NCBI RefSeq assembly: GCF_037042905.1
Contig: NC_087261.1
Coordinates: forward strand, 19,855,117-19,919,116
From: Lytechinus pictus
Lineage: Eukaryota; Echinodermata; Echinoidea; Temnopleuroida; Toxopneustidae
Direction of reading: 5' to 3'
DNA length: 64,000 bases
Position 1 is the stretch's first letter, and every line of letters begins with the position of its first letter. The notes beneath the pieces are model-generated. The model did no database searches. It had not been told where the DNA came from and saw only the letters and a list, made by a program, of their open reading frames with translations. Shown here piece after piece: positions 14,001-23,219 of this stretch. The position numbers and the translations under genes are program-made.

Positions 14001-17000
14001 TACAGGTCTACATCATTTATTGATCTAGTTACGAGTTCTGCATGTGTAAGGATTAAAAGTATAAGTTTGAAGTAATATCAAGTAATTGCGTACTGTGTAC
14101 TTTGTTCACGTTTTCCCCTTCAGTCATCTTGTCACGATAGCAGATAGATAGAGCCTCTCAGGTTATAAAGTATCCCTTATTCATATACAGTTCGATCCTA
14201 GACTCCATTTCCAAGAAGGTCATTACGATTTGACAATGGTGAGGTACAAACATACTTTTCATCCATTTTTATGTTACCTGTTTATTTTATTCGGTGTCCT
14301 CATTTAGTAGCCGCCATCAGTTCTCCTATCCAGATACAACGGGGTTTTATGAACCATTACATGGACATGGGATCTTCAGCTTTACAAGGAGCCGCATCTT
14401 CACCGCAGACCCTCCAGCTTAGCCCGTTCACAGGTAGGACAAACCAATCGGAGCTTCCGCTATATAGGGTGGTAGCTTGCCAGTGCCACACTTGCAGCTT
14501 CCTCAAACAAGCCATGCTTTGTCAGATCTATGTAGCTGTTAAAACATACGCTAAAAATAATCTTCCAGCTACACCTATTAAAATATTGTGGGTATCAGGT
14601 TGATTCAACACCGTTGTTCTAGTGCGTCGTGGTCTAGTGGTTCTGACTCTCGCCTTTCAGAGAGTCGTGGGTTCGAATCCTACCCATTGTGTCTTTTCCT
14701 TCAGCAACAAATTTATCCACACTGTACTGCGCTCGACCCAGGTGAGTTGAATGGGTACCCGGTATGATAAACTCATTGACGCTTTATAGCGCTGATATGG
14801 CAGCTCAGCTACGGCCAGGGTAATGATAGCAACTTGCAAGCGCAGTTAAGTATATGCACGTAGTAGTCCCTATAGAACAGCGGTATATAAATGGAGATAT
14901 TATTGTTATTGTTAATACTATTCCATAGCATAGGTCTATAGGCCCGTACTTTAAAATAGGTCCTCCATTTGTGTTAATAGATTTGGATTAGACATTTCCT
15001 AACCTATTTCAGAGGTTGTGTTGTTGTTATTCCTTTTGTAAATTATGCTTTGGCAACGCCATTTGATCAAGAATTAATTGTTGTAAAATAGCATAAGTAA
15101 ACAGAGGGGGGAATTGCCAAAACTATATACAACATGTGCATGGTGGTAAGAGTGGACGAGTTAACATTAATAAAAGGAGATGGTCACCATACAGTTTAGG
15201 AGTACATGTCAAGAAAAAAAATCTTAAAGCGGTCAACCCCCCCCCCCCCCTCCCCAGAAAAAAATATGAATAAAACAACAAAATAAAAGGCAATGTTACG
15301 TCAATTTACAACCTTTCAAAATGTGCAAAACAGGAACCACCACTGTGCAGTGCAGTACAATAATTGCTTGCATATTGGGCTGGAAAGGTGTCACATATAT
15401 ACCATCCCCCTTCCCCTTCCGGTATCGCACATGATTTCGTCTGATACCCCTCAGATCAATGCTGCTTCTTTTCAGGAAGTAATCTTGATATTGCTATCCT
15501 TATTTTGTACAGATCCAGGTCATCTGTTCGCGTATGAGGACATGAGAGTGGACGGACTACAACCATCCAGTCCCGGTTTAGCCCATTACGCTGTGGGCAG
15601 CCAATCAGGTAGGCTGTTCAGAAGATCAGATGACGTATAACCCTTTGACTTGTGAAATGTTTAATACCCGCATAGGCTTTGTATAGGGACCACAAAGTTC
15701 CAATAGGCAATAGATTAATTTGATAATGTTGGTAGTTTGTGGGGGAGGTACGACCGAGATGTCGCCACAGGCTCAAGGACAAGGAGAACCCACAAGCTTT
15801 CAAACAAGTAAAATAAATTTTTAAAGAGATAAAAAGTCAGAGAATTACCTGAAGAAAATTATTGAACAAAAAATTGCTGTGTGGTGTGACTGCCTATGCA
15901 TTGTGAAATTAAGGGGAGGGGGATATCATCATGGTGTAATTTGCACTCATAAACATACATCCTTTACAATTGTTTATGAAAGCAGAAGTTTCTTAATTTT
16001 TTTTTTTTTTCATTTAATCTAGCCTATACGTGGTTCCGCAAATAAAGTAATAAATTTAAATGAATATGTAATTTAATTGTCTATTATGGCGAACAAAATG
16101 GCTACCCGGCGGACGTTATCTGAGTTTTAAAGAGAAAATCACTTTTCTAAATTGCACTAACTGCTCATCAATCTGCCTCCCAAAAGTGAAAGTCTAATCT
16201 CAATCATGGAAAAAATAATTTCTAAAACACTGTTTGCGTTTTGATAATTTCATTAAACGAATTCGTTTTCAGTGGTAGCCTCTCGTAAGGTCATTAATGC
16301 AGGCGTCTTATAAAATGCATGTAATCCATTTTCGTTGCATATTTAGAGACTGTCAATAGGCCTACAATGTCGTATTATTATTAAAAAAACTCAAACCCAA
16401 GTGAAACATCCCAGACGTTCATATCAAATTGATCCGTCACAGATAATCTCACAAGCAACTCATGGGAATGGGGGGGGGTCTTTAAGACAGCCCTATAGGG
16501 AAGATTTCCTTTTGCGACAGCCACCCAAAGTGAAAGTATATATCTTAGGGTTGGGGTTAGGGAGGCTGTCGCAAAGAAGCATTTTTTGTACTATAAATTC
16601 ACAATGTGTTACCTTTTTTTGTAGTGGATACTGTGCTGTATACCAACATGCTCACCTCTACACCTTTGAAGAGAGCTGACTCCGGGATCTGCTGCACCTA
16701 TTCCGTATCGCCACCCAAGCCGCATTCGCCCCGTTCTGAAACCGATCCGTCCCATGCGCAGAACACGTACGAATCCGCCATCTTCACCACGCCCGCCCTT
16801 AAATTGCAGATGCCCCCTCCTGGAAAAGAATGCATGGATACCTACGCCCCAATGAGTCCTTCGGATGGCTTCAAGTTGTCTCCTTCACCAGGTACCGTGG
16901 CCGCTTCCGAGTGGAGTTTCGTCCCTACCGAAGCGACCCCAATGGGAGGCAGGTCGCCAGCTTCTCCGGACGGAACGCTCTATGTTAATACCAAGCGTAA

Positions 17001-17004
17001 TTAA
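2002..17004 (+). CDS. Type I Ig-superfamily receptor, 6 Ig + FnIII-like + TM + YxxM-rich tail (14 exons)
   Basis: Exons: 2002-2041, 3319-3532, 5877-6040, 6372-6755, 8375-8710, 9032-9331, 9999-10319, 10625-10963, 11407-11664, 12841-12963, 13524-13628, 14308-14433, 15513-15608, 16625-17004. All have AG/GT borders and join in one frame of 3186 nt (1061 residues plus stop). Layout: signal peptide 1-14, Ig1 14-139, Ig2 140-267, Ig3 268-379, Ig4 380-479, Ig5 480-586, Ig6 587-699, FnIII-like 700-785, TM about 793-817, tail 818-1061. Most Ig domains show the paired Cys and Trp, and Ig1 has DDQGDYTC before strand F. The tail holds YxxM at Y879, Y911, Y941 and Y1009, and YVNT at Y1055, so a membrane receptor recruiting PI3K/Grb2 is inferred. 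The Ig/FnIII layout recalls nephrin or Kirre-type adhesion proteins, but orthology is not established. Confidence 0.85.
2649..2709. mobile_element. MITE fragment (GGCCCGTATTCTGAAGTC family)
   Basis: One terminal arm of the family seen at 960-1270 and 13032-13352. It is cut off at 2709 by the TTGGTC-type repeat, so it was probably truncated by or nested with that element. Confidence 0.6.
2700..2960. mobile_element. Palindromic repeat rich in TTTGGTCTAATA/TTAGACCAAA
   Basis: Self-complementary segment with GTCCACTCACCAAATG near the left and CAAATGTTGATGGAC near the right, and repeated TTGGTCC/GGACCAA units between. It looks like a MITE or foldback. Boundaries are approximate. Confidence 0.45.
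3078..3242. mobile_element. Foldback MITE, 165 bp near-perfect palindrome with TA target duplication
   Basis: The arms start CACTGTAAAAATGATGTGC and end in the complement CATCATTTTTTACAGTG, with TA immediately outside both ends (3076-3077 and 3243-3244). The arms pair over almost the whole element. Terminal CACTG and TA fit Tc1/mariner-type MITEs. A related copy is at 20541-20693. It lies in intron 1 of the IgSF gene, about 75 bp before exon 2. Confidence 0.85.
3319..3532 (+). CDS. IgSF receptor exon 2: N-terminal half of Ig1
   Basis: The acceptor ACAATCAG joins in phase 1 to give Asp-Phe-Ser. It contains the strand B cysteine (SLTCYY) and the core Trp (LFWKF). The donor GTAAGC is phase 2, unlike every other intron of the gene. 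The codon is completed by the first base of exon 3 (Arg). Confidence 0.75.
4050..4275 (-). repeat. tRNA-derived SINE (minus strand)
   Basis: Read on the minus strand it opens GTTGGTGTGGCTCAGTTGAT (A-box-like) and carries GGGATTCGAATCCC (B box) about 45 nt on. It then continues into about 150 nt of unrelated body ending near the GCCGGGGTAAGTGAG part. Pol III internal promoter spacing is right. No full cloverleaf with a 3' acceptor partner was found, so it is not called a tRNA gene. It sits in intron 2 of the IgSF gene. Confidence 0.75.
5570..5853 (+). mobile_element. LINE 3' end with (GAATT)n tail
   Basis: It shows a CR1-like LINE 3' UTR signature: AAGCTTTGGCTTTTAGGGG, then an AT-rich section, AATAAA-like sequence and a pentameric GAATT tail ending about 25 nt before the exon 3 acceptor. 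It is severely 5' truncated and has no ORF. The left limit is approximate, at the poly-C run. Confidence 0.65.
5877..6040 (+). CDS. IgSF receptor exon 3: C-terminal half of Ig1
   Basis: It encodes the second half of a V/I-type Ig domain, ending with DDQGDYTCQV (strand F cysteine) and ITLTVYG. Acceptor GTAAAG, donor GTAAGT in phase 1. The LINE tail abuts the acceptor region. Confidence 0.8.
6372..6755 (+). CDS. IgSF receptor exon 4: Ig2
   Basis: One Ig domain in one phase 1-1 exon. It has strand B Cys (PYIIFCAAF), core Trp (LSWQL) and strand F Cys (GAIIRCSC), plus a Ser-rich insert between strands. Acceptor TTTCAG, donor GTAACT. Confidence 0.8.
7194..7245. repeat. (CA)n microsatellite
   Basis: Interrupted CA run inside the mariner-type element. 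Confidence 0.9.
7355..7440. repeat. (CAT)n-rich microsatellite
   Basis: Interrupted CAT/CTT trinucleotide run inside the mariner-type element. Confidence 0.85.
8375..8710 (+). CDS. IgSF receptor exon 5: Ig3
   Basis: It begins VSPSYIRVY. Strand B Cys is in EVSFVCMS, the Trp pair in PRWWIG and strand F Cys in GKAIACSAS. Phase 1-1 exon with acceptor GGGCAG and donor GTAGGC. The PxxWW pattern resembles nephrin-type C2 domains. Confidence 0.8.
9032..9331 (+). CDS. IgSF receptor exon 6: Ig4
   Basis: It begins GPPDPPQIRNISV. Strand B Cys is in SLECVAL, Trp in IEWLIDG and strand F Cys in EVTCIVRF. Acceptor ATGCAG, donor GTGAGT, phase 1-1. Confidence 0.85.
9999..10319 (+). CDS. IgSF receptor exon 7: Ig5
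   Basis: Strand B Cys in SDITCRSAL, Trp in LLWTLDG, strand F Cys in KLVRCCAA. Three further cysteines near the C-terminal end (LGC, VCAEC) could form an extra disulfide. Acceptor CAACAG, donor GTAAGT, phase 1-1. Confidence 0.8.
10625..10963 (+). CDS. IgSF receptor exon 8: Ig6
   Basis: C2-type Ig domain: YITLSCSARGNPYPSIEWY in the B-C region and GVRCEASNSIGS for strands F-G. Acceptor ATTAG, donor GTAAGA, phase 1-1. Confidence 0.85.
11407..11664 (+). CDS. IgSF receptor exon 9: fibronectin III-like juxtamembrane domain
   Basis: Phase 1-1 exon of 86 codons. LTVRYDP, CVHVDYKLAS, and LGLRVCFYEEFCSSPLP follow the strand pattern of FnIII domains, including the Y/L-x-RV-x-A region near the end. It has four or more cysteines, which is unusual for FnIII. 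The fold assignment is an inference from pattern and position just before the TM. Confidence 0.6.
12841..12963 (+). CDS. IgSF receptor exon 10: transmembrane helix
   Basis: It encodes a short stalk, about 25 hydrophobic residues (NILLVPILVGAAIGGILCFS and onward) and the basic stop-transfer CRKRSKK. This fixes the topology as extracellular N-terminus, cytoplasmic C-terminus. Acceptor preceded by a T-rich tract, donor GTATTC, phase 1-1. Confidence 0.85.
13032..13352. mobile_element. MITE, about 321 bp, family GGCCCGTATTCTGAAGTC
   Basis: Diverged full-length copy of the element at 960-1270, with left end GGTCCTTATTCTGAAGTCG and right end GAGTTCAGAATACGGGCC. In intron 10 of the IgSF gene. Confidence 0.75.
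13524..13628 (+). CDS. IgSF receptor exon 11: Arg/Ser-rich cytoplasmic segment
   Basis: 35 codons, phase 1-1, acceptor TATCAG, donor GTAAGG. In the frame set by neighbouring exons it reads GRTRSIQPDDRGDSRRIQ and on to a basic RRRP stretch. A longer open frame overlaps in another phase but does not connect to the gene. Confidence 0.65.
14308..14433 (+). CDS. IgSF receptor exon 12: tail segment with YMDM
   Basis: Phase 1-1 exon whose translation includes MNHYMDMGSS. YMDM is a textbook p85-SH2 (YxxM) site. It also has two Ser-Pro pairs in the C-terminal half. Acceptor CATTTAG, donor GTAGGA. Confidence 0.75.
14610..14925 (+). repeat. tRNA-derived SINE
   Basis: A-box-like GTGGTCTAGTGGTT (near 14629) and B box GGGTTCGAATCC (near 14670) are spaced as in a tRNA. 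About 230 nt of body follow, ending in a TATAAATGGAGATATTATTG tail with ATT-type repeats. A SINE, not a tRNA gene, because the 3' part does not close an acceptor stem. In intron 12 of the IgSF gene. Confidence 0.8.
15513..15608 (+). CDS. IgSF receptor exon 13: tail segment with YEDM
   Basis: 32 codons, phase 1-1: DPGHLFAYEDMRVDGLQP and onward to HYAVGSQS. YEDM is a second YxxM motif. Acceptor TTGTACAG, donor GTAGGC. Confidence 0.75.
16625..17004 (+). CDS. IgSF receptor exon 14: tail with YTNM, YAPM and YVNT
   Basis: Last coding exon, entered in phase 1. It holds VLYTNM (YxNM, the CD28-type PI3K/Grb2 site), DTYAPM (YxxM) and a C-terminal YVNT (YxN, Grb2-type), plus Tyr in TYSVSPP and NTYESA. 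Rich in Ser-Pro, Thr-Pro and Pro. It stops at TAA 17002-17004 after NTKRN. Confidence 0.85.
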
Positions 17005-17265
17005 GTCAGAAGTATGGTCGGTTAATCCCTCTAGTGGTGCGTTGGTATTGTTTGAAGATTTATCAGGGAGTGTCAAGTTCAAATTTATTCTAAGTATGTT
17101 TGAGGCTTACTAGAATCAGATACAGTTGAATGATCTTTCACAGAAAGCAGGTCATGTCCAATTAATAATAACAAGTATCTGTTCTGATGCATTTATATTT
17201 GGCACGTTCGCCGGCAGGTTCGACATAAATGATTGTGTGTAAATAAATACTTCAAAGCTTTGTTA
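17005..17265 (+). other. Probable 3' UTR of the IgSF receptor, AATAAA at 17242-17247
   Basis: Canonical AATAAA about 240 nt after the stop. The cleavage site is unknown. Later AATAAA copies (for example near 17388) could also be used. Confidence 0.55.
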
Positions 17266-18574
17266 ATACGTTCTGCATCATGCTCATTCAGATGCCAAAT
17301 CTACTACGCAATTCTGTCTGTATCAATAGAATCAACAATGAGCACTTAACTTGTAAATATGACATTTCACCAATCTTGGATAAAAGGGAATAAAATTACA
17401 TGATTTTTAGGATTATGACAGCTTCATTTTGCACGATTTTCTTTTGCATATGTAATACAGATTGCACTAGCTGTGTCACACAAAACATTGATTTGAATAA
17501 TAAGGAAAAATTGGACAAGTCGCATATTACTAGGCCTACTGGAAATTAATTCAAAATCGGAGGTAAATAAAGTGGAAAGTAGGACATATTGAATTTTTGC
17601 TCGATTTCACAAAAATATAGACACATTTATTCTTATGAAAATCATTTTTATCGCATGAAATTCAAAAAATTTTTTCATTGTAATGTGAAACAAGAATACG
17701 TTCCTTCTGACCTCATAATGTGTAAACTCTATCGTTTCATCTTTTCGTGGTTAAACCAAGGCTTTACTTATTATCTAATTAATAAAGATTGAATACTCTA
17801 TTATGTATACAATAAACAAAGAAATAGTAACATCGTCTCCTCTCTCATTTTCATGTCACGGGGATAGCTGTGCAGATAGTTGTTTTATGAAAAGTAAGCG
17901 AAATTTCACGTCATATATTTCTTATTATTCGAAGTTTTCAGCATTATCATTGTTTTATTATTCTCTATTTATTCAAATCATGTTTTTCTATCATGGACTT
18001 CACCTTAAATCTTCTTTATGTAGTTGCATAAAACTTCATACACTAGATAATCTTAAATGTGTAAATTCCTGTTCATGTATATATTCTTTTTGATAAATAA
18101 AATATAAGGAAATCAGAATATCTTCAATTTAAAATGTTAAGATAAATATGGAAAGATCTATGTGTTTGCACTACTTTTTTCCACACACCCTGTACATGAT
18201 ATACGTGTTTATCATCATGGTGCAGTAGAGCCTAATAGTATAATATTTTTTAATGAACTTTCATAGAATGTCTATTTGTTTTTTTTATTTTATATCTATT
18301 CATTGTGCAATGTCAAAATATATTTTCGGCGAACTCGTCCTTTCACGACTGTCTTAATACAAAATAATTTCCAATTCCTTGGTTTACTTGTGATTGAAAT
18401 TGCTGTAGTGCATAAAAAGAATGATATTACAATAATATATTTCCAACGTATACATGTTGAATATTGAAATGCACTTTTTCTCTGTCACATTTTATATGAT
18501 TTGAGTTGGACCCGATACATGTACTTAGTCTATAGTTCTCAAAGTCGATGTTATTGAAATACTGGAGCCATATC
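17266..18574. other. AT-rich intergenic stretch, nothing recognised
   Basis: Short open frames are low complexity, rich in Phe, Tyr, Ser and Lys, as expected of AT-rich noncoding DNA. No terminal repeats or splice-bounded exons seen. Confidence 0.5.
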
Positions 18575-18576
18575 AG

Positions 18577-20197
18577 TAGAGCAAAAACTCTGGTGTTGAT
18601 TTAACACCAGCCCGGAATCTATACAGTGCGTATCAAAAAAAAACGGGACAGATTTGAAAAGCCTATAAAATTTTAGTTTCAAATTATTATGTCTATATTT
18701 TGGTGTTAATCTGTGCTCTAAGGTCTTGTCTTTCAAATGCTATTAAAAAAAATTAGTTTTGTTCATGCTTGAGCGAACACGGGACGTTTTTGTTGGGGGT
18801 TCAAAAAGAGGCTTGCGCCAGAATTGCAGAATATGAGTAATATGATGATCGGACTTCTTGCTAATTAGCAGACTTCCTCTTAAACTTTTCATTATCTTTG
18901 CCATAATTTTCGAATCATGCGGTCAAAATTCATTTTCAGATCTATTTATTTGATTGAATTATTCTGTTATTTCTTTTTAATATGCTCTCTGTTAGCTTTG
19001 AATATTCCTTCTTAAAGCTAAAATTATTTTTTTCAACCGAATTATGGGAGAGCATGGATTTTTTATTCAAATCCTTTCATTATGTGCTACAAAGGTTATG
19101 GTGCCTTTTGAACAAAGCCACACAGATGGGCGGGCGCTCGGGGGTTGCTCCCCCCCCCCCCCCTCAATTAAAAAAAATAATGACCAAGAAAAAAAGTGGA
19201 CAGGAAATAAAAGGAAAGATAGAAAGTAAAATATGATATTATTTGCTGAATATTATGTCAAAATCTATCACAAAATTTGATATTGTAATTAAAAAAATTG
19301 GGAATATTTGCGTGCTCACTTCGCTCGCTCACAACTTTTTAATACATTTTACCCGATCTGCCATATCTAGCTCCTTCTAAATTGACTCAATACACCATTG
19401 TCATTGAAAGACATGAATCCCTTCCTGTGTTTCCTGTCAAGCAATTAAACTTGGTCAACGAATTAATGACCCATTGAAAAATAGATTCATGTCTTTTAAA
19501 GGTACATAACATAATTTGTTTCACATAATAAAACGATTTGAATAATCACAAGTTTTCCCAATTAATAATTCAAATCTTCTTGCTTGGGTTAACAAAAAAA
19601 AAATCTTCTTTTCTCAGTTACTTTTGAAGGAAAATTAAAAGGTAAGAGAAGTTTAAATGAAAAAACAAAATAATTCAATTAAATAAATAACTTTGTAAAT
19701 GAAATTTGACAACATAATTCGAAAATTGTGGCACAGATAATGAAAAGGTCAAGAGGAAGTCTCCTGATTAGCAAGAAGTCTGATCATTGTATTACACATA
19801 TTCTGCAATTCTGGCGCAAGCTTCTTTTTGAACCCCCAACAAAAACGTCCCGTGTTTGGTCAAGCATGAATAAAATTTATTTTTTTAAATTGCATTTCAA
19901 AGATAAGACCTTAGAGCATCTATTAACACCAAAATATAGACATCATTATTTGAAACTTAAATTTTATAGACTTTTCAAATCTGTCCCGTTTTTTTTTATA
20001 CGCACTGTATATGTCCACCCCAGAGAAGTGTTAAACAACACCAATTTCGTTTTGGTCTAACACCACAAAGGTGTTTATACACCAATTAGTATTAAAACAG
20101 CATCGGTTTGATTCCAAACTGGTGTTGTTTCAATACTTCTCTGGTGTGGACATAGATTCCAGGCTGGTGTTAAATCAACACCGGAGTTTTTGCAGTG
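18577..20197. mobile_element. Palindromic MITE (AACTCCGGTGTTGAT family) split by a mariner-type insertion
   Basis: The left part (to 18623) and right part (from 20008) together match the uninterrupted copy at 22824-23075. They share GGTGTTGAT and AACACCAGCCCGGA motifs on the left and CAACACCGGAGTTTTTGCAG on the right. The 1384-bp element between them is a later insertion. The left end is diverged and its exact start uncertain. Confidence 0.8.
18624..20007. mobile_element. Tc1/mariner-type non-autonomous element, 1384 bp, about 300-bp TIRs
   Basis: Begins CAGTGCGTATCAAAAAAAAA followed by CGGGACAG, and ends with the complement. TA lies on both sides (18622-18623 and 20008-20009). The arms stay recognisably inverted for about 300 nt. 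No transposase was found. Removing it plus one TA restores the CTATATATGTCC seen in the empty copy at 22.86 kb. Confidence 0.9.
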
Positions 20198-20540
20198 CAC
20201 CTATACTGTCGTACTTTGGCAAAAGGAAGCAAGTTACGAAAGTGTAATTTGTTGTAAATGAGCAATGTGTGTTCGTCATTTACATAGGCGTCAATGCAAT
20301 TTAACAGCATATATGTTCTTCATTATCTTTCCATAAAATGATAATTTCTTCCCCAAATTTTACCTGAATGTGCAACATGTAAAGGGTGTTTCAGAAACAA
20401 CAATATCTCAAATTTGACCGATGTGTCATTTGCTTCCATTTGCCAAAGTTGAGCAGTATAGGCCATGTAGGCATAAACCTTGCGGGCTCAGTATTTCATC
20501 ACCATGGTCATACATTTCATAGATTGTGTTTGCCCATATA
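20198..20540. other. No gene seen
   Basis: Intergenic sequence between MITEs without recognisable content. Confidence 0.4.
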
Positions 20541-20693
20541 CACGCTAAAAATGAAGTGGTAATTTAGCACTTAATGTCCTTGTGTAGTGACTGCACTTTG
20601 AGTGCATTCAAATTTGAACTAGAAAATCAGCAAAGTGCAGTCACTATATACAAGGACATTAAGTGCTAAATTAGCACTTCATTTTTTAGGGTG
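20541..20693. mobile_element. Foldback MITE, 153 bp, with TA target duplication
   Basis: Starts CACGCTAAAAATGAAGTGG and ends CACTTCATTTTTTAGGGTG with TA at both flanks (20539-20540 and 20694-20695). It shares TTTAGCACTTA, AGTGACTGCACT and CTAGAAAATCAGCA with 3078-3242, so it is the same family but diverged. Confidence 0.85.
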
Positions 20694-20699
20694 TACATT

Positions 20700-22100
20700 G
20701 ACGTCATCGCGCCGCTATCTTAGAGAATAAAGTTTTTGCTTTCCATACGTGATCGCATCTCTGACAACCCTATTTATGCGTATTCCTATATCCTCTAAGG
20801 GAGGGCGCTATGACATTATTACGTCATACGCATAAGGTCTTTACTGAGTTTTGTGTATATTAATATTCTTTAATGATTTTCCATGGTGTATGTAGATTTG
20901 ATTAATTTCAAACCACGATGAGTTTACGATTTCTTAGAAATGCTGAAGTCATGAGATGTGATCCCTGGGGACTGGGGATGTGTCCCCCTTCGAGTGCTAT
21001 TTTGTATTTATTTTCTTCTCGTTTGTATAGCAGCATATGGCAGAGGGTCATCCCTAAAAGGGACTAAAATCTCATGAAATCGCGGCGCATGATAACACAG
21101 ATCAGTAACATATCTTGGAAAATCTGGTTGATACTACGTCCAGCATGTCCAGTAATGAACTTTTAAAAAGAGATTATCATAATTCCAATAATGCAACCTG
21201 TTGCTAATGTTCAATTGCTTTACTCTGCCCCGATTTTTTTTCTCAGCCTAATTCACCACTGCAGTATAAGGCAGGAAATTGGAAATGCATTGTCAGATCA
21301 TTTTTTTATTATTATTATTTGACCCTATAACCTGATAAACGACTCCTGATCGAAACTTGTCATTGATAGGCCCAACGCATCCGGTTTGCTTAGATCATGT
21401 AGATTGTGTTATCAGCACATTATTGATATCCGCTGTAGCGTAATGTGTCCAAGTAAAATTTAGGGTTAGTGATTATTTTTTTCCATCAATCCATCAAAGA
21501 TTAAAACAAATTATGATATTTTTTTTATTTGTGACTATATATGCAACCAGCTTCCCCATGTACATCGTGTAATAAAAAATCAGTGAATGTTATTTCTGCA
21601 AAATAATAATAAATAAAGTTGGTTTGCATTGTACCTTAAGTATATTTTTAGTTATCATGAACCATTAAAAATTGAAATGTATGCATTTTATATTACATAA
21701 CGTACTTATGGGGCAGCTGCTCACATATGACGTCACAATTAAATCAAAAATTCAAAATCTAATAACTTTCTTAATCTTTGATGGATTTTCCTCAAACCTT
21801 TACCAATATTTTTATTGATTTTCTGGTATTTTACAACAAACCTTTCTTCAGGGTGAACTTCCCCTTGAAGAGCATGCTCTCTGAAGAGAGTCTAATCTTC
21901 CACAAAGAAAATGGAGGATATGCAAGGTTTGAAACGCAAGAACTAAAATCTCGTGGAGGTGTCTTTTGAGCCCGGTCCTTTAAGTCAAATTCTTGTCTGA
22001 TATTCGTTCAAATTAGTTTTCCTCACTTGTACATTCTCATTATATTGATGAATAAGATTGAAAATTCTGACTAAAATCATGAAAATAAACTTGCATTTTA
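20700..22100. other. AT-rich intergenic stretch, nothing recognised
   Basis: No splice-bounded exon, RNA gene or terminal repeats seen. The 21778-21969 open frame has no supporting features. Confidence 0.45.
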
Positions 22101-22104
22101 TTAA

Positions 22105-22815
22105 TTGGTTTGATTGCCTGAGTGGATGAGTGAGTGTGCCTTAATGAGCGAGTCGGTGAGTGTGTGGGAGATTGGGTAATTAAGTAGGAGTCTAGGGGTG
22201 ATTGAATCGGGAGTGCGTGGGTGATCAATGACTGGGTAAGCCTATGGTTGATTGAGTGGGTGAGTTTGTTGGTGATTGAGTATATCAGTGGGGGAATGTG
22301 GGGTAATTAATTGTTTGAGTGTGTGGGTGATCGGGTAATTCCGAAGAAGTGTAGGGGTGATTGAGTAATTCAATGCGGGAGTGTGGGATAATTGAGTGTG
22401 TGGTTGATTTGTGTAATTCAGTAGGAGTCTAGGCGTTATTGAATAATTCGGTACGGTAGTGCGTGGGTGATTGAGTAATGCAGTGTGTGGGTGAGCCTGT
22501 GGTTGCTTGAGTGGATGGCTTTGTTGGTGATTGAGTATTTCAATGGGGGTAATTGAGTGGGTGAGTGTGTGGGTGATTGGGTAATTCAGTAGGAGTCTAG
22601 GCGTGATTGAATAATTCAGTGCGGTAGTGCGTAGGCGATCGAGTGGGTGAGCGTGAGCGTGATGTGGGTGAGTTTGTGGATGATTAAGTATTTCAGTTTG
22701 GGGATGATTGAGTGAGTTTGTGGGTTATTGAGTATTTCGGTGGGAGAGTGTGGGGTGACTGAGTAATCCCGTGATTAAGTAATTCAGTGGATGAGTGTGT
22801 GGGTGGGTGTAGGTG
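22105..22815. repeat. Degenerate minisatellite, GTGGGTGATTGAGTAATTCAGT-like units
   Basis: About 700 bp of GTGAGTGTGTGGGTGATTG, AGTAATTCAGT and AGGAGTCTAGG blocks in shuffled order. Higher-order units of roughly 130-200 bp recur, each with the AGGAGTCTAGG block. Strongly purine/T-biased on the + strand. No coding role apparent. Confidence 0.8.
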
Positions 22816-22823
22816 TGCCGACA

Positions 22824-23075
22824 CACTGAAAAAAACTCCGGTGTTGATTAAACACCAGCCCGGATTCTATATATGTCCACACCAGAGAAGTATTGAAACA
22901 ACACCAGTTTGGAATCAAGCCGATGCTGTTTTAATACTAATCATACTAATTGGTGTTGTATAAACACCTACCTGGTGTTAGACCAAAACGAAACTGGTGT
23001 TGTTTAACACTTCTCTGGTGTTGACATATATAAATTCCGGGCTGGTTTTATATCAACACCGGAGTTTTTGCAGTG
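22824..23075. mobile_element. Palindromic MITE, about 252 bp (AACTCCGGTGTTGAT family), uninterrupted copy
   Basis: Starts CACTGAAAAAAACTCCGGTG and ends CACCGGAGTTTTTGCAGTG. Interior TGGTGTT/AACACCA repeats pair across the centre. It is the intact paralogue of 18577-20197. It lies next to the minisatellite; the target duplication is not clear. Confidence 0.8.
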
Positions 23076-23219
23076 TACTGGTGCTGACATTGTGTATATC
23101 ACTGTTCCTGAACCTTAATTAATTTTTCAAAATGCCATAACTTACTTTATAATCAATTCTTATAACATTTTCGCCTTCATGCTTCTATTATTTCCATTTT
23201 GCTTTCACTTGCATCTTTT

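Noticed and set aside
14620-14690. Possible tRNA gene on the plus strand
   Set aside because: Same reasoning: tRNA-like head continuous with a SINE body and ATT-type tail.
22105-22815. CRISPR-like array
   Set aside because: Units are shuffled and degenerate with no constant repeat plus unique spacer pattern, in animal DNA; it is a minisatellite.
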